From Polaromonas sp. OV174 (GTDB taxonomy: Bacteria; Pseudomonadota; Gammaproteobacteria; Burkholderiales; Burkholderiaceae_C): a DNA stretch of 57,010 nt. The stretch is taken from positions 1 through 57,010 of the forward strand of contig NZ_FOKZ01000025.1 in the NCBI RefSeq assembly GCF_900112285.1, read 5' to 3'. The notes below the pieces were generated by a model that was not told the DNA's origin, searched no databases, and worked only from the letters and a program-made list of their open reading frames with translations. The position numbers and the translations under genes are program-made. Shown one piece after another: positions 1 to 8,267 of the stretch. Every line of letters starts with the position of its first letter. Position 1 is the stretch's first letter.

Positions 1-1
1 T

Positions 2-145
2 GCCGAGCCGCCCAACGGCTGGATCAAGAGCGTGCTGGGGTTGCGCCAATTCAGTATGAGGGGCCTGCACCGGGTACGCGCCGAATTCAAGCTCGTGTGC
101 CTGGCCCTCAATCTGCGCCGGATGTGTTCAATGCAAAGCGGCTGA
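2..145 (+). CDS. Transposase, C-terminal fragment (cut by window edge)
   Basis: An open frame runs in from the left edge for 47 codons and stops at TGA 143-145. Its residues include GLRQFSMRGL and LVCLALNLRR, which match the C-terminal tail of DDE transposases of the IS1182 type (family assignment from memory of the motif). The catalytic DDE part would lie left of the window, so whether the gene is intact cannot be judged. No terminal inverted repeat can be defined from this side alone. Positions 146-311 hold no gene I can support and may contain the IS end. Confidence 0.7.
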   Translation, partial: AEPPNGWIKSVLGLRQFSMRGLHRVRAEFKLVCLALNLRRMCSMQSG

Positions 146-311
146 GGGCAACAACCAGCAAAAAATGCCCGCACCTGCCCCGCAGCAGGGCTCAAGGAGC
201 CGCCCCAGCGCGGTCGTGCCGCGCCAAAACCATGATCGACTGCCACGGTAGCAACGAAAACAGCAAATTACCAAGCTCATCGAGCCTCAAATCCTTCTGC
301 CGCGCAGACTC

Positions 312-812
312 CTAGAGACCTTTTTTATACAAAAGTTCGGCACGCATCTGCGCCTGGGCGGTTTTAGCCTCGGCGACTTCGAGTTCGAGCTCGAGCTGAT
401 GGCAGCGAAGGCGCTCATGCGTGAGCGCCGTATGCAACTGGTCCAATGCCGAAACGCACTCCAGCACGACGACCTGGATCCGGCCTGCTGTGTCGCGCAT
501 CTGCGGCTCGGGTGTTCCAGCCGGTCGGGTGCCCACAATCAACGTGAGCCTTTCCTCGACGGCGCGAAACAACTCGTCCCAATCCCCAATCGCAATATTC
601 AAGGGATGGCTTGGTGGCGGCAGGCGGGCCAGCGGGCCGACTTGGGTCGTGTCAACAAACGCGTGATCCTGCGCTCGCACAGTTTCGGCCATGCCGGCCT
701 CCGGGGCGTGATGCTTTGACTCATGAAAGAACGCTTCGGAACTCAGGCGTTTCAGTGTTGACTGGGACTGATTCTTGAAGGTGGGGTCGTGTGTGGACAT
801 TAGCTGGTTCAT
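312..812 (-). CDS. Hypothetical protein with C-terminal coiled coil
   Basis: A 166-residue soluble protein that I do not recognise. The start at 812 is supported by a good ribosome binding site (GGGAGG, 8 nt before ATG). Residues 1-60 are polar and low in hydrophobic content; from about residue 75 the chain is helical, and residues 125-160 are Glu/Leu/Ala rich with a heptad-like pattern, suggesting a coiled coil. There is no signal peptide, membrane segment or catalytic motif. A perfect palindrome (934-949) lies 122 nt upstream, of the same kind as that before the Crp/Fnr gene at 1904-2641. I infer that it is a target of one of the two neighbouring regulators. The gene body is confident, the function unknown. 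Confidence 0.75.
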   Translation of the reverse strand: MNQLMSTHDPTFKNQSQSTLKRLSSEAFFHESKHHAPEAGMAETVRAQDHAFVDTTQVGPLARLPPPSHPLNIAIGDWDELFRAVEERLTLIVGTRPAGTPEPQMRDTAGRIQVVVLECVSALDQLHTALTHERLRCHQLELELEVAEAKTAQAQMRAELLYKKGL

Positions 813-906
813 TTCGAAGTCCTCCCTGGGAAAACTGATGCAGGGCGCTGCAACTCCGATCAGACCTTGTGCGCAACAAGCGATTCACAAAAATGCCTGG
901 CTCTCT

Positions 907-949
907 TTTGTAAAACATAGGGGACGCCTTGTCTGTGCGGTATCGCACA
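907..949 (-). promoter_or_regulatory. Candidate Crp/Fnr-type operator and promoter of the 312-812 gene
   Basis: The perfect palindrome TGTGCG-GTAT-CGCACA occupies 934-949. On the minus strand it is followed after exactly 21 nt by TACAAA (907-912), a weak -10 candidate, which would centre the palindrome near -41.5, the class II activator position. The same arrangement with the same 21-nt spacing occurs at 2704-2746. Binding by a neighbouring regulator is inference. Confidence 0.55.
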
Positions 950-1028
950 TCGGCGCACTGGTAAACCATTAACCCACACGGCAGTTCGCGCCTCACCTCA
1001 GCTAGGTTTCGATCGGGAACGGCGCAGG

Positions 1029-1721
1029 TCAGCCCAGCAAGCGGGTGTAGGACTGCCGGTCTGCGGCATAACAGCCACAGGCCGCGGCTTCGAGTCCGCC
1101 GCGGTCAAGCACCTTCAGCTCACCGCGGTGGTATTCGATGAGCCCGCCGCGCTGCAAGACACTGGCGGCGGTCGTGATGCCGACGCGGCGCATACCGAGC
1201 ATGTAGGCAAGAAATTCATGCGTCACATGAAAGCTATCGGAATGGGCGCGGTCCTGACTCATGAGCAGCCAGCGCGCCAGACGTTGGCCGGTCAGGTGAA
1301 AGCGCAGGCAGGTGGCCGACGCCGCCTGCTGGGCCATCAGCACATAGAGATAGCGGTTCAGGATGCGCTGCAGCGCGGTACTGCGTGCCAGCTCCAGCCT
1401 GAAGGCCGCGCTGGCAATACGCCACGCCGCACCCTCGCCTTGAACCAGCGCATGCAGAGGCGCGGTAAGCACCCCCAGAGCCAGTTGTGCGCCCAGCATG
1501 CCTTCACGGCCCACCATTCCGACTTCCACGCCCGGACTGCCTTCGACCAGTGCCACCAGAGAAATGAAACCCTCGGTGGGAAAGTAAACATGGCGCGTCG
1601 GTTTGCCGGGCTCGCACAACACTTCAGCCAGTACCAGTTGAACCGGCTCGCAGATGGCAAGCAGGCGCAGACGGTCCTTGCGGGGAAGCCGCTCTATCAG
1701 GTGGTTCTGGACGGTGGCCAA
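1029..1721 (-). CDS. Crp/Fnr family transcriptional regulator (first of two)
   Basis: About 230 residues with an N-terminal cyclic-nucleotide-binding-type beta-barrel (motif HVYFPTEGFISL near residue 45) and a C-terminal helix-turn-helix around MLGMRRVGITTAASVLQRGG near residue 180. There are no clustered N-terminal cysteines as in Fnr, and the Crp cAMP-contact residues are not obvious, so the effector is unknown. The start is uncertain: no ATG lies near the expected N-terminus. I chose TTG at 1719-1721 because GGAGA stands 6 nt before it and the product then begins ATVQNHL, typical for the family. An alternative in-frame TTG at 1746-1748 adds nine residues. It lies downstream of, and is paralogous to, the regulator at 1904-2641, and precedes the hypothetical gene on the same strand. 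Confidence 0.85.
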   Translation of the reverse strand: MATVQNHLIERLPRKDRLRLLAICEPVQLVLAEVLCEPGKPTRHVYFPTEGFISLVALVEGSPGVEVGMVGREGMLGAQLALGVLTAPLHALVQGEGAAWRIASAAFRLELARSTALQRILNRYLYVLMAQQAASATCLRFHLTGQRLARWLLMSQDRAHSDSFHVTHEFLAYMLGMRRVGITTAASVLQRGGLIEYHRGELKVLDRGGLEAAACGCYAADRQSYTRLLG

Positions 1722-1903
1722 ACTGGCTCTCCGGTGGACTGGCCCCAACAGGTAACGGGGCGAGTAAAAGGTCGCGCTGCTGTAGAAAGCAGTTGAGGTC
1801 GGTGCACCCAGTATGCACCAGGCACCTCAGAGTCTCCGTATGCCAGCGCACATAGCGCCCCGGCACCTCCCCTGCCCCGCCTCCCAGCGCTTAATTACCC
1901 AAA

Positions 1904-2641
1904 TCAGGCCGCCTGCATGGTGGGCAGCAGCCGGTCGTATTCCTTCTTGACCACGGCATAACATTCACAGGTGCGTTTCTCCAGGCCCGGCCGGTCCAGC
2001 ACCGAGATGCGGCCGCGCGCGTAACGGATCAGCCCGGCAGCCTGCAGCTGGAGCGCAGCCTCGGTCACGCCTTCGCGGCGCACGCCCAGCATATTGGAGA
2101 TGAGTTCCTGCGTCATCACGAGCTCACTGCCCTGCAGCCGGTCCAGGCTAAGCAGCAACCAGCGGCACAGCTGCTGGTCCAGCGAATGGTGCCGGTTGCA
2201 GACGGCGGTTTGCGACATCTGCGTGATCAAGGCCTGGGTATAGCGCAGCAGCAGGTGCAGCACCGGGCCGCCCCGGTTGAACTCGTTTTTCATCGCCTGC
2301 GCTTGCAGCCTAAAGCCCTGGCCGGCGCTTTGCACCACCACACGGCTGGGCGTGGACTCGCCGCCCATGAACAGCGAGATGCCAACGAGCCCCTCGTTGC
2401 CGACGACGACAATCTCGGCCGAAGCGCCGTTTTCCAGCACATAAAGCAGCGAGATGATGGCTGTCGTCGGAAAGTACACATGGCTCAAGGTGCTGCCTGA
2501 CTCGTACAGCACCTGGCCCAAGGGCAAGTCGACCGCTTCAAGTTCCGGCAGCCAGCGCTGCCATTCGGCATCGGGCAGCGCGGCCAACAGCTGGTTCTTT
2601 TGGGGATCGGAAGTTATCGGTTGCGCGTGATTGGCCATCAT
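1904..2641 (-). CDS. Crp/Fnr family transcriptional regulator (second of two)
   Basis: 245 residues: sensor barrel (LSHVYFPTTAIISLL near residue 55), a long dimerisation helix (about 130-160) and a C-terminal helix-turn-helix at MLGVRREGVTEAALQLQAAG near residue 190. It is clearly paralogous to the next gene downstream (1029-1721), and the shared HTH core (MLGxRRxG) suggests similar DNA targets. It starts at ATG 2639-2641, or at the adjacent ATG 2636-2638, after a weak AGGG site. Upstream are a good -10 (TATACT) and a palindrome placed as a class II activator site, so autoregulation is plausible. No Fnr-type cysteine cluster is present; the effector is unknown. The product acts in the cytoplasm on DNA. 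Confidence 0.88.
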   Translation of the reverse strand: MMANHAQPITSDPQKNQLLAALPDAEWQRWLPELEAVDLPLGQVLYESGSTLSHVYFPTTAIISLLYVLENGASAEIVVVGNEGLVGISLFMGGESTPSRVVVQSAGQGFRLQAQAMKNEFNRGGPVLHLLLRYTQALITQMSQTAVCNRHHSLDQQLCRWLLLSLDRLQGSELVMTQELISNMLGVRREGVTEAALQLQAAGLIRYARGRISVLDRPGLEKRTCECYAVVKKEYDRLLPTMQAA

Positions 2642-2703
2642 GAAGCCCTGAGACGCGCTACTTTCAAGGCGGCTCAGAGACGAGAAGTTTTACAAAACAA
2701 CTC

Positions 2704-2746
2704 AGTATAGGCAGTTGCATTTAGCGCGTATGTTCGCTACCGCACA
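2704..2746 (-). promoter_or_regulatory. Promoter and candidate Crp/Fnr operator of the 1904-2641 regulator
   Basis: TGTTCG-CTAC-CGCACA at 2731-2746 is an inverted repeat with one mismatch per arm relative to the perfect copy at 934-949. On the minus strand it is followed by 21 nt and then TATACT (2704-2709), a good -10 hexamer. There is no -35 hexamer at the usual place, and the palindrome would be centred near -41.5, as for an activator-dependent class II promoter. Confidence 0.6.
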
Positions 2747-2788
2747 CAAGCGTAACAAGTCGCCTCACTTCGTAACCGGCGCAACATC

Positions 2789-2855
2789 GCTATCAAATAA
2801 ATAGCTTCTTGCCCCCGTACTCATTGCGCTTCAAGCCATTTTCATCACTAAAAAC
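2789..2855 (+). repeat. Dispersed GCTAT-N7-ATAGC element, intergenic copy 1
   Basis: GCTAT (2789-2793), 7 nt, ATAGC (2801-2805), then a roughly 50-nt arm (TTCTTGCCCCC ... TTGCGCTTCAAGCC ... TTTTCATCAC). It lies between the Crp/Fnr gene and the DsbG-like gene and shares its layout with the copies at 4154, 9310, 33807, 42175 and 51709. Confidence 0.65.
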
Positions 2856-2886
2856 GGCAAGGGCCGATGGCTGGCGGCAGAAACGC

Positions 2887-3483
2887 CTACTGGCCGGCAG
2901 CGGGAAGCTGCAAGCCCAGCAAGGCGGCCAGGGCGGCCGTGGACATGGCGCCTTCCTGCGTCACCAGCGCACCGGTCTGGGCATGGGTGGCGACGATGGT
3001 CGGGATGGAGCTGAAGCCGAAACGGGTCATCAGTTCGGTGTTTTTGACCACCGCGGCTTTCTGCGCCTCGGCATCACCGCTGGCGCTGATACCGCCGCGC
3101 TGAGCCCGCATGGAGGCTTCGTGCTCATCCATGGCGGCGACCGGGTCCTTGGCCGCCAGCAAGGTTGCGCCCTGCGCGGTGCTGGCCGGATTCAGGATGC
3201 CGACCGGAATCCAGACAAATTTCGCTTGCGACTTCAGCGGCCTCGCCGCCTCCCACAAGGCGGCGCAATGCGGGCACTGGGCATCGAAAAAAACATACAC
3301 GGTGCGAGCGCTCATCGGCGAGCCGGCGGCAAAGCCCTTGGCCTCGGCGGCAATCGCCGCCACCGAAACCGGCGATGAAGCGGCTTTCGTCGACGCGGTC
3401 CCGGGCGCGTCGTTACAGCCAGAGAGCAGCAGGCTGACGGCAATGAGCGCAGCCGGGAAGATGTTGAAGGGCTTGAGTGTCAT
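2887..3483 (-). CDS. DsbG/DsbC-like thiol:disulfide interchange lipoprotein
   Basis: 198 residues from ATG 3481-3483. The N-terminus is a lipoprotein signal (hydrophobic stretch 8-20, lipobox LLSGC with Cys23), so the protein should be membrane-anchored and face the periplasm. The thioredoxin-type active site CPHC is at 70-73 after VYVFFDAQ, and a cis-proline loop (SIPTIV) lies near residue 160. This resembles the catalytic half of DsbC/DsbG without their N-terminal dimerisation domain, so it may act as a monomeric periplasmic thiol oxidase or isomerase. An in-frame TTG at 3511-3513 would add ten residues before the signal peptide and is less likely. It stands alone on the minus strand, next to the repeat at 2789-2855. 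Confidence 0.82.
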   Translation of the reverse strand: MTLKPFNIFPAALIAVSLLLSGCNDAPGTASTKAASSPVSVAAIAAEAKGFAAGSPMSARTVYVFFDAQCPHCAALWEAARPLKSQAKFVWIPVGILNPASTAQGATLLAAKDPVAAMDEHEASMRAQRGGISASGDAEAQKAAVVKNTELMTRFGFSSIPTIVATHAQTGALVTQEGAMSTAALAALLGLQLPAAGQ

Positions 3484-3562
3484 AAGAAGAACCTGCGGAC
3501 TGAAGAATGGCAAGGATACCCCTGCCAGCCGGTTTTCGGCTCACCGGTGCTTGGGGCCGTGC

Positions 3563-4123
3563 TCAGCCTGGCGGCGGCGGCGCGTCGAACAGCCCCGGCT
3601 CAGCCCCAAAGCGCGCGCCTTCGATCTGCAGCATGCGCAGCTTGGTCGCCACGCCGCCGGCCGCTGAAAAGCCGCCAGCACGCTGGCCCGCCGCCAGGAC
3701 GCGGTGGCAGGGCACGATAGGCGCAAACGGATTCGCCCCCAGCGCCTGGCCCACCGCGCGCGCCGCGCCGGGTTCGCCCAGCTCGCGCGCCAACTCGCCG
3801 TAGCTGCGCGTGCGGCCGGGCGCAATCGCGCGCGTGAGCGCGTAGACACGGCGGTGAAACGGCGGCACGCCGCTCATGTCGAGTGCGACGCTCTCAAACA
3901 TGCGCGCCTCGCCGCTCAACAGCGCCACGATGTCTGCGATGGCCGCCTGCACTTCGGCCGGTGGCGGCAATGCCGGAAGATCCGGAAAACGCCGCAGCAA
4001 ACGCCCCCGGGTTACTGCATCGCTAATTTCGGGCAGCTGCACGCCCGTGATGCCGCGCGGCCCCCAGCTGATGCCACAACGGCCCAGCGGGGTGTCAAAC
4101 AGCGTGAAGCCTTCGCTTGTCAT
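3563..4123 (-). CDS. ogt: Methylated-DNA--protein-cysteine S-methyltransferase
   Basis: 186 residues. The catalytic motif PCHRV places the alkyl-acceptor cysteine at residue 139. The helix-turn-helix segment with RTRSYGELAREL (near 104-115) and the arginine finger region precede it, as in Ogt/AGT proteins. The enzyme transfers alkyl groups from O6-alkylguanine in DNA to its own cysteine in a single-use suicide reaction. The length fits Ogt (about 170-190 residues) rather than the longer Ada. The start ATG at 4121-4123 has only a weak ribosome binding site. The C-terminal tail after residue 165 is Pro-rich. The upstream intergenic gap carries a copy of the dispersed repeat (4154-4217). Confidence 0.9.
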   Translation of the reverse strand: MTSEGFTLFDTPLGRCGISWGPRGITGVQLPEISDAVTRGRLLRRFPDLPALPPPAEVQAAIADIVALLSGEARMFESVALDMSGVPPFHRRVYALTRAIAPGRTRSYGELARELGEPGAARAVGQALGANPFAPIVPCHRVLAAGQRAGGFSAAGGVATKLRMLQIEGARFGAEPGLFDAPPPPG

Positions 4124-4153
4124 GAGTGGTGTTCTCGTTTGGCCTGAAAGTTT

Positions 4154-4217
4154 GCTACCAAATCAATAGCTAGCTGCGCATACCAGGCAAGGGCTACAGG
4201 CCAATTTAACTTGAAAA
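4154..4217 (+). repeat. Dispersed GCTAT-N7-ATAGC element, intergenic copy 2
   Basis: GCTAC (4154-4158), CAAATCA, ATAGC (4166-4170), then TAGCTGCGCA and a GGGCTACAGGCCAATTT arm. It lies in the 121-nt gap between ogt and the SDR gene, on the promoter side of ogt. One base of the first arm differs from the consensus. Confidence 0.65.
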
Positions 4218-4244
4218 TCAAGCCAAACCCGTGCATCTATCGCC

Positions 4245-5150
4245 TCAAGCCCCACGCAGGGCGCGCTTGAGCTGTGCGCCAATCTCGGGCTTGTCGGCAA
4301 ACGGGTCGGTCGGATTGCGCGCCTGCAAGATATCCTCCATCCGCGTTTGAACCGAGTGAATCGCCTGGGGATGGCTGTAGATATAGAACTGGTCGGCCAC
4401 CATGGCATCGAAGACTTTTTGCGCCACGCCGGCCGCCGTCACCTTGCCCGAGCCCACGGCCTTGTCCGTCATAGCCTGCTGGATCAGTTGGCTCTTGGTC
4501 GGCTTGCTGTTGCTCAGCTCGGCCGGCCGGTTGCGGTGACTCTGGCTGATGCCGGTGGGCACAAAAAACGGGCACAGTACCGAGGCGCCGATCTGGTCGG
4601 TCACCAGTTGCAAATCCTGGTACAGGGTTTCACTCAGGCTGACCACCGCATGCTTGCTGACGTTGTAGACCCCCATATTGGGCGGATTAAGCAACCCGGC
4701 CATGCTGGCGGTGTTGACGATATGCCCCTGCCAGGCCGGGTCTTTGGCGGCGGCTTCCAGCATCATGGGGACGAACAGGCGCACGCCATGAATCACGCCC
4801 CACAGATTGACGCCCAGCACCCACTCCCAGTCTTTGACGCTGTTCTCCCAGAGCAAGCCGCCCGAGCCGACACCAGCATTGTTGAAGACAAAATGCGGCG
4901 CGCCAAAATGCTCTAGCACGGCCCGGCTCATGGCCTGCATCTGCTCGGCATTCGATACATCCAGCCTGAAGGCCAGTACCTGGGCGCCGGTGGCCTGCAA
5001 CTCTGCGCTGGCCTGATCCAGGGCGTCTTGCTGCACGTCGACCAAGACCAGATTCATGCCCAGTGCCGCCCCCAAGCGGGCGCACTCCAGGCCAAAGCCG
5101 GAGCCGGCCCCGGTCAGCACCGCTGTTTTGCCTTTGAAATTCGTGATCAT
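4245..5150 (-). CDS. SDR family NAD(P)-dependent oxidoreductase
   Basis: 301 residues. It has the cofactor motif TGAGSGFG (13-20), NNAG (about 91-94) and the catalytic YNVSK (Tyr about 161, Lys about 165), with a Ser in VNTASMAG before it. It is longer than a minimal SDR (about 250) by a C-terminal helical extension (HSVQTRMEDIL onward). The start ATG at 5148-5150 has GGAG 7 nt upstream; a TTG one codon earlier is less likely. The substrate is unknown. It sits at the end of a same-strand run with elaA-like, gst and acyl-CoA dehydrogenase genes, with only 15 nt to the GNAT gene, which suggests cotranscription and a role in acyl or xenobiotic metabolism. Confidence 0.87.
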   Translation of the reverse strand: MITNFKGKTAVLTGAGSGFGLECARLGAALGMNLVLVDVQQDALDQASAELQATGAQVLAFRLDVSNAEQMQAMSRAVLEHFGAPHFVFNNAGVGSGGLLWENSVKDWEWVLGVNLWGVIHGVRLFVPMMLEAAAKDPAWQGHIVNTASMAGLLNPPNMGVYNVSKHAVVSLSETLYQDLQLVTDQIGASVLCPFFVPTGISQSHRNRPAELSNSKPTKSQLIQQAMTDKAVGSGKVTAAGVAQKVFDAMVADQFYIYSHPQAIHSVQTRMEDILQARNPTDPFADKPEIGAQLKRALRGA

Positions 5151-5165
5151 CAATAACTCCCGAAG

Positions 5166-5630
5166 CTAAGCCGAACGCAACATTTCGATGTGGGGAATGT
5201 CGTCTTCGATGTAAGTCGCCCCCGAGCTGACAAAGCCGTGCTGCGCGTAAAACGACTCCAGCCGCGCCTGCGCGCCAATCCTGATGGCCTGCCGCCCCCA
5301 ATGCTGCGACAGCTGGGCGATGGCCTGCTGCACCAGCACATGACCGGCACCGCTGCCGCGCAAGACGTCGCGCGTAATCACCCGGCCTATGCTGGCTTCG
5401 GCAAACTTGACGCCGGCGGCAAAGCAGCGCGCGTAGGCCACCAGTTGGCCTTGCAGCGTGCCCAGCAAATGCATGGCCTGGGCATCGGCGCCGTCCATGT
5501 CCTGGAAAACACAGTTTTGCTCGACCACGAAAACTTCGCTGCGAAGCTGCAGCAGCGCATACAGCTCGCCGGTCGTCAAGCTCTCAAAATCCACGAAGCG
5601 CCAGCTGATGCTGTCTGTGAGCTTGCTCAT
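5166..5630 (-). CDS. ElaA-like GNAT family N-acetyltransferase
   Basis: 154 residues, the length and sequence pattern of E. coli ElaA: an N-terminal ELYALLQLRSEVFVVEQNC segment, then YARCF, the acetyl-CoA loop region VITRDVLRGSGAGHVLVQ (about 84-102, corresponding to the R/Q-x-x-G-x-G/A motif) and a C-terminal FYAQHGFV strand typical of GNAT folds. The substrate is unknown. Its ATG overlaps the TGA of the upstream gst gene by 4 nt (ATGA, 5627-5630), which implies translational coupling. Confidence 0.87.
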   Translation of the reverse strand: MSKLTDSISWRFVDFESLTTGELYALLQLRSEVFVVEQNCVFQDMDGADAQAMHLLGTLQGQLVAYARCFAAGVKFAEASIGRVITRDVLRGSGAGHVLVQQAIAQLSQHWGRQAIRIGAQARLESFYAQHGFVSSGATYIEDDIPHIEMLRSA

Positions 5631-6574
5631 GCCGGCTTCACCGTATCCAGCGCCTTGAGCGCGTAGCCAATGCGAGGGAAATGCACATGAACCGTACCGG
5701 CGCGCTCGTCAGTGCGGCGCAAGGTGTAGTGCATGCGGGTGGCGGCCAAAAGCTCGCCTTCTGTAGGCTCAAGGCCAAAGCTCTCGGCCCTGACCTGCAC
5801 CCGGCTACCCAGCGCAATGCCGTGCTCGTCCTGAAAGGTATCGTCATGCAGCGGCAGCGGTGTTGCGGCAGCAGCGACGGCAATGGCTTCTGGCGCGCTG
5901 AATTTCTCCATGCTGCCGTGGCCTATCGCGGCCATGCGATCCATCCAGTCCAGCACGGCGGGCGTGGCGCTCAGGATATCGGCCAGCACCGAGGTTCGCA
6001 CACGCGTGAACCACAGCGGGTGGTACATGGCAAAGTCGGTGATGCACGGCACATCACCCAGCACAAAAGGCCGGACATCGAGCATGTCGGACAGGCGCCG
6101 CAAATAGGATTTGTAGGCCGCCGCCGCGTCTTCGGCACGCACACGCGCCATGCCGCCGTTCATGGCCTTGCGGTCTTCAGCAAAGACCCTGGCCGCGTCG
6201 GGCGGTGCATGGTCAAAGATCTGGGCCAGCCCCTTGGGCTGCATATTAAAAGCCATGGAGGCCCAGAACAGCGTGCTGTCGGCCCATTGCGCCAGCGTGC
6301 GCGCCATGCCTTTGCAGGGCTCGGGGTAGAGCGTGGGCCAGGGCTGGAGATGTTCCAGCACATCGGCGATCAGGGCCGTATCGCAATAAATGTCGGCGCC
6401 AATTTGCAGCACCGGTGTTTTGCGGTAGCCGCCCGTGAGCGCCACCAGATCGGGTTTGGGGCTCACCATGGGAATGACGACCGACTTCCAGGGCAGATTC
6501 TTGTAGCCCAGCATCAGCCGGACTTTCTCGGCAAAGGGCGAGTTTGGGTAATGGTGAAGAATTAACTCTGACAT
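5627..6574 (-). CDS. Glutathione S-transferase family protein
   Basis: 315 residues from ATG 6572-6574. The N-terminal thioredoxin-like domain (residues 1-80) carries HHYPNSPFAEKVR near 6-18 and the cis-Pro plus acidic glutathione-binding segment TPVLQ...CDTALIADVL (about 55-75). A helical GST C-terminal domain follows to about 220, and a further roughly 90-residue C-terminal segment (from about 225) is not part of a usual GST. The Ser near residue 10 could serve as catalytic residue. An upstream in-frame extension of 18 codons overlaps the preceding gene and has no better start. It is cotranscribed with the ElaA-like gene (4-nt overlap) and lies 25 nt after the AidB-like gene. Confidence 0.85.
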   Translation of the reverse strand: MSELILHHYPNSPFAEKVRLMLGYKNLPWKSVVIPMVSPKPDLVALTGGYRKTPVLQIGADIYCDTALIADVLEHLQPWPTLYPEPCKGMARTLAQWADSTLFWASMAFNMQPKGLAQIFDHAPPDAARVFAEDRKAMNGGMARVRAEDAAAAYKSYLRRLSDMLDVRPFVLGDVPCITDFAMYHPLWFTRVRTSVLADILSATPAVLDWMDRMAAIGHGSMEKFSAPEAIAVAAAATPLPLHDDTFQDEHGIALGSRVQVRAESFGLEPTEGELLAATRMHYTLRRTDERAGTVHVHFPRIGYALKALDTVKPA

Positions 6575-6599
6575 GGCTGTCTCTCTTGAGTAAGCGTTG

Positions 6600-8246
6600 T
6601 TAGGGCTGGCGGGGCATGGCCCGGGCAATGATGCTGGTGAAATCGGTCGTTGCGGCCAGGGTGCCGAAGGTTTGGCCCCAGTTGCCGGCGATGCGCGAAT
6701 CGCAAAAAACTGCCCAAACCGCGCCGGGAGCCGTCTGGCACAGCAGCGCGGCCTGCAGCGCTAGGGCCACGTCCTGCGCCAGGCGGCGTGCTTCCAGCTC
6801 GGTCGCCATGTTTTCCACCCGGGCCGGCAAGGCGGCGGCGAGCCGGTCCAGGGCAGTATGCGCGCCCTGGGCGGCCGACAACTCCCGGGCCAGCGCAGCG
6901 ACCACGTCGGCCTTGCGCAAGGCTCGCAGCAAGTCCAGCGCCATGATGTTGCCCGCACCTTCCCAGATCGAATTGAGCGGCATCTCGCGGTAGATTCTGG
7001 CCATGACGCCCTCGCCGCCCTCCTCCACATAGCCATTGCCGCCCAGGCATTCCATGGCCTCCTGGGCGAAATGGCTGCCGCGCTTGCAAATCCAGAACTT
7101 GGCCACCGGCGTCAGCAGGCGCGCCATCACGGCCTCGTGTGCGTCACCGGGGTGGTCAAACGCCCGCGCCAGGCGAATCGCCAGCGCGGTGGCGGCTTCG
7201 GACTCCAGCGCCAGATCGGCCAGCACGTTTTGCATCAAGGGCTGTGCTATCAGGCGCTTGCCGAAGGCCTGGCGCTGGGAAGTGTGGTTCAGTGCCAGGC
7301 TCAAGGCCTGGCGCATCAGGCCGCTGGTGCCCAGGGCGCAATCGAGCCGCGTCATGGTGCCCATCTCGAGGATTTGCGGAATGCCGCGCCCCTCGTCGCC
7401 GACCAACCAGGCTTGGGCGTTCTCGAATTCAACTTCAGAACTCGCGTTGGCCTTGTTGCCCAGCTTGTCCTTCAGGCGCTGAATGCGGATGGCGTTGCGG
7501 CTGCCGTCCGGCAAGACGCGCGGCAGAAAAAAGCAACTCAGGCCGCTGGCAGTCTGGGCCAGCACCAGGAAGGCGTCGCACATGGGCGCCGAGAAAAACC
7601 ATTTGTGGCCGGTGATAGCGTAGCGCTCGCCCCAGCCGTCGCGCCCAGCAGCCACAGCCTGGGTCGTGTTGGCCCGCACGTCCGAGCCGCCCTGCTTCTC
7701 GGTCATGCCCATGCCCATGGTCAGGCCGGACTTGTCCTGCCACAGCTTGAGTGCCGGATCGTAAGCGCGGCTGGTGAGCTTGGGCCCCCAGTCGGCATAG
7801 ATGGCCCCATTGCCGCGCAGCGCCGGGGTGGCCGCGTAAGTCATGGAAATCGGGCACAACACCGAAGGCTCCAGTTCGGTGAACAGCATGAAGCCCGCGG
7901 CGCGCAAAACATGGGGAGAGGTGCCGCCGCCAGACCAGGGTGTTCCATGCAGCCCTGCATCTGTCGCCAACTTCATGAGTTCGTGATAGCTGGGGTGAAA
8001 CTCGACCCGGTCGATACGCCTGCCAAAGCGATCATGGCTGTGCAGCTCGGGCACCTGGACATTGGCCAGCCGCGCATGGGTCTGCATGTCGGCGCGGCCC
8101 AAGGTGGCGCCCAGCTGGCTGAGCTCGGCCGTGTCCAGCCCCGGCGCGTTAAACTTCAGCGCAGCGCGCAGCGCCTGGTTGCCTTCAAACAGGTTGTAGT
8201 TGACCAGCGGCTCGGGCTGGTTGAAGACCTCATGGGTGGTATCCAC
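6600..8246 (-). CDS. AidB-like acyl-CoA dehydrogenase family protein
   Basis: 548 residues, close to E. coli AidB (about 540) and longer than ordinary acyl-CoA dehydrogenases (about 380). The N-terminal region holds NQPEPLVNYNLFEGN, typical of AidB. FAD-domain motifs follow: MTEKQGGSDVRANTT (about 185-200), HKWFFSAPMCDAFLVLA (about 220-236) and, near the C-terminus, CLGGNGYVEEGG and IWEGAGNIMALD. AidB-type proteins are flavoproteins linked to alkylation defence and isovaleryl-CoA oxidation; here the neighbours (CurA-like reductase, hotdog thioesterase, SDRs) favour a metabolic role. The start is decided by a perfect AAGGAGGT 4 nt before GTG 8244-8246; a TTG six codons upstream lies ahead of that site. 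Confidence 0.88.
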   Translation of the reverse strand: MDTTHEVFNQPEPLVNYNLFEGNQALRAALKFNAPGLDTAELSQLGATLGRADMQTHARLANVQVPELHSHDRFGRRIDRVEFHPSYHELMKLATDAGLHGTPWSGGGTSPHVLRAAGFMLFTELEPSVLCPISMTYAATPALRGNGAIYADWGPKLTSRAYDPALKLWQDKSGLTMGMGMTEKQGGSDVRANTTQAVAAGRDGWGERYAITGHKWFFSAPMCDAFLVLAQTASGLSCFFLPRVLPDGSRNAIRIQRLKDKLGNKANASSEVEFENAQAWLVGDEGRGIPQILEMGTMTRLDCALGTSGLMRQALSLALNHTSQRQAFGKRLIAQPLMQNVLADLALESEAATALAIRLARAFDHPGDAHEAVMARLLTPVAKFWICKRGSHFAQEAMECLGGNGYVEEGGEGVMARIYREMPLNSIWEGAGNIMALDLLRALRKADVVAALARELSAAQGAHTALDRLAAALPARVENMATELEARRLAQDVALALQAALLCQTAPGAVWAVFCDSRIAGNWGQTFGTLAATTDFTSIIARAMPRQP

Positions 8247-8267
8247 GGCGACCTCCTTTGGCAAGCG

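Noticed and set aside
97..315. Open frame of 72 codons near the left edge
   Set aside because: It overlaps the transposase end in another frame, with low-complexity residues and no ribosome binding site.
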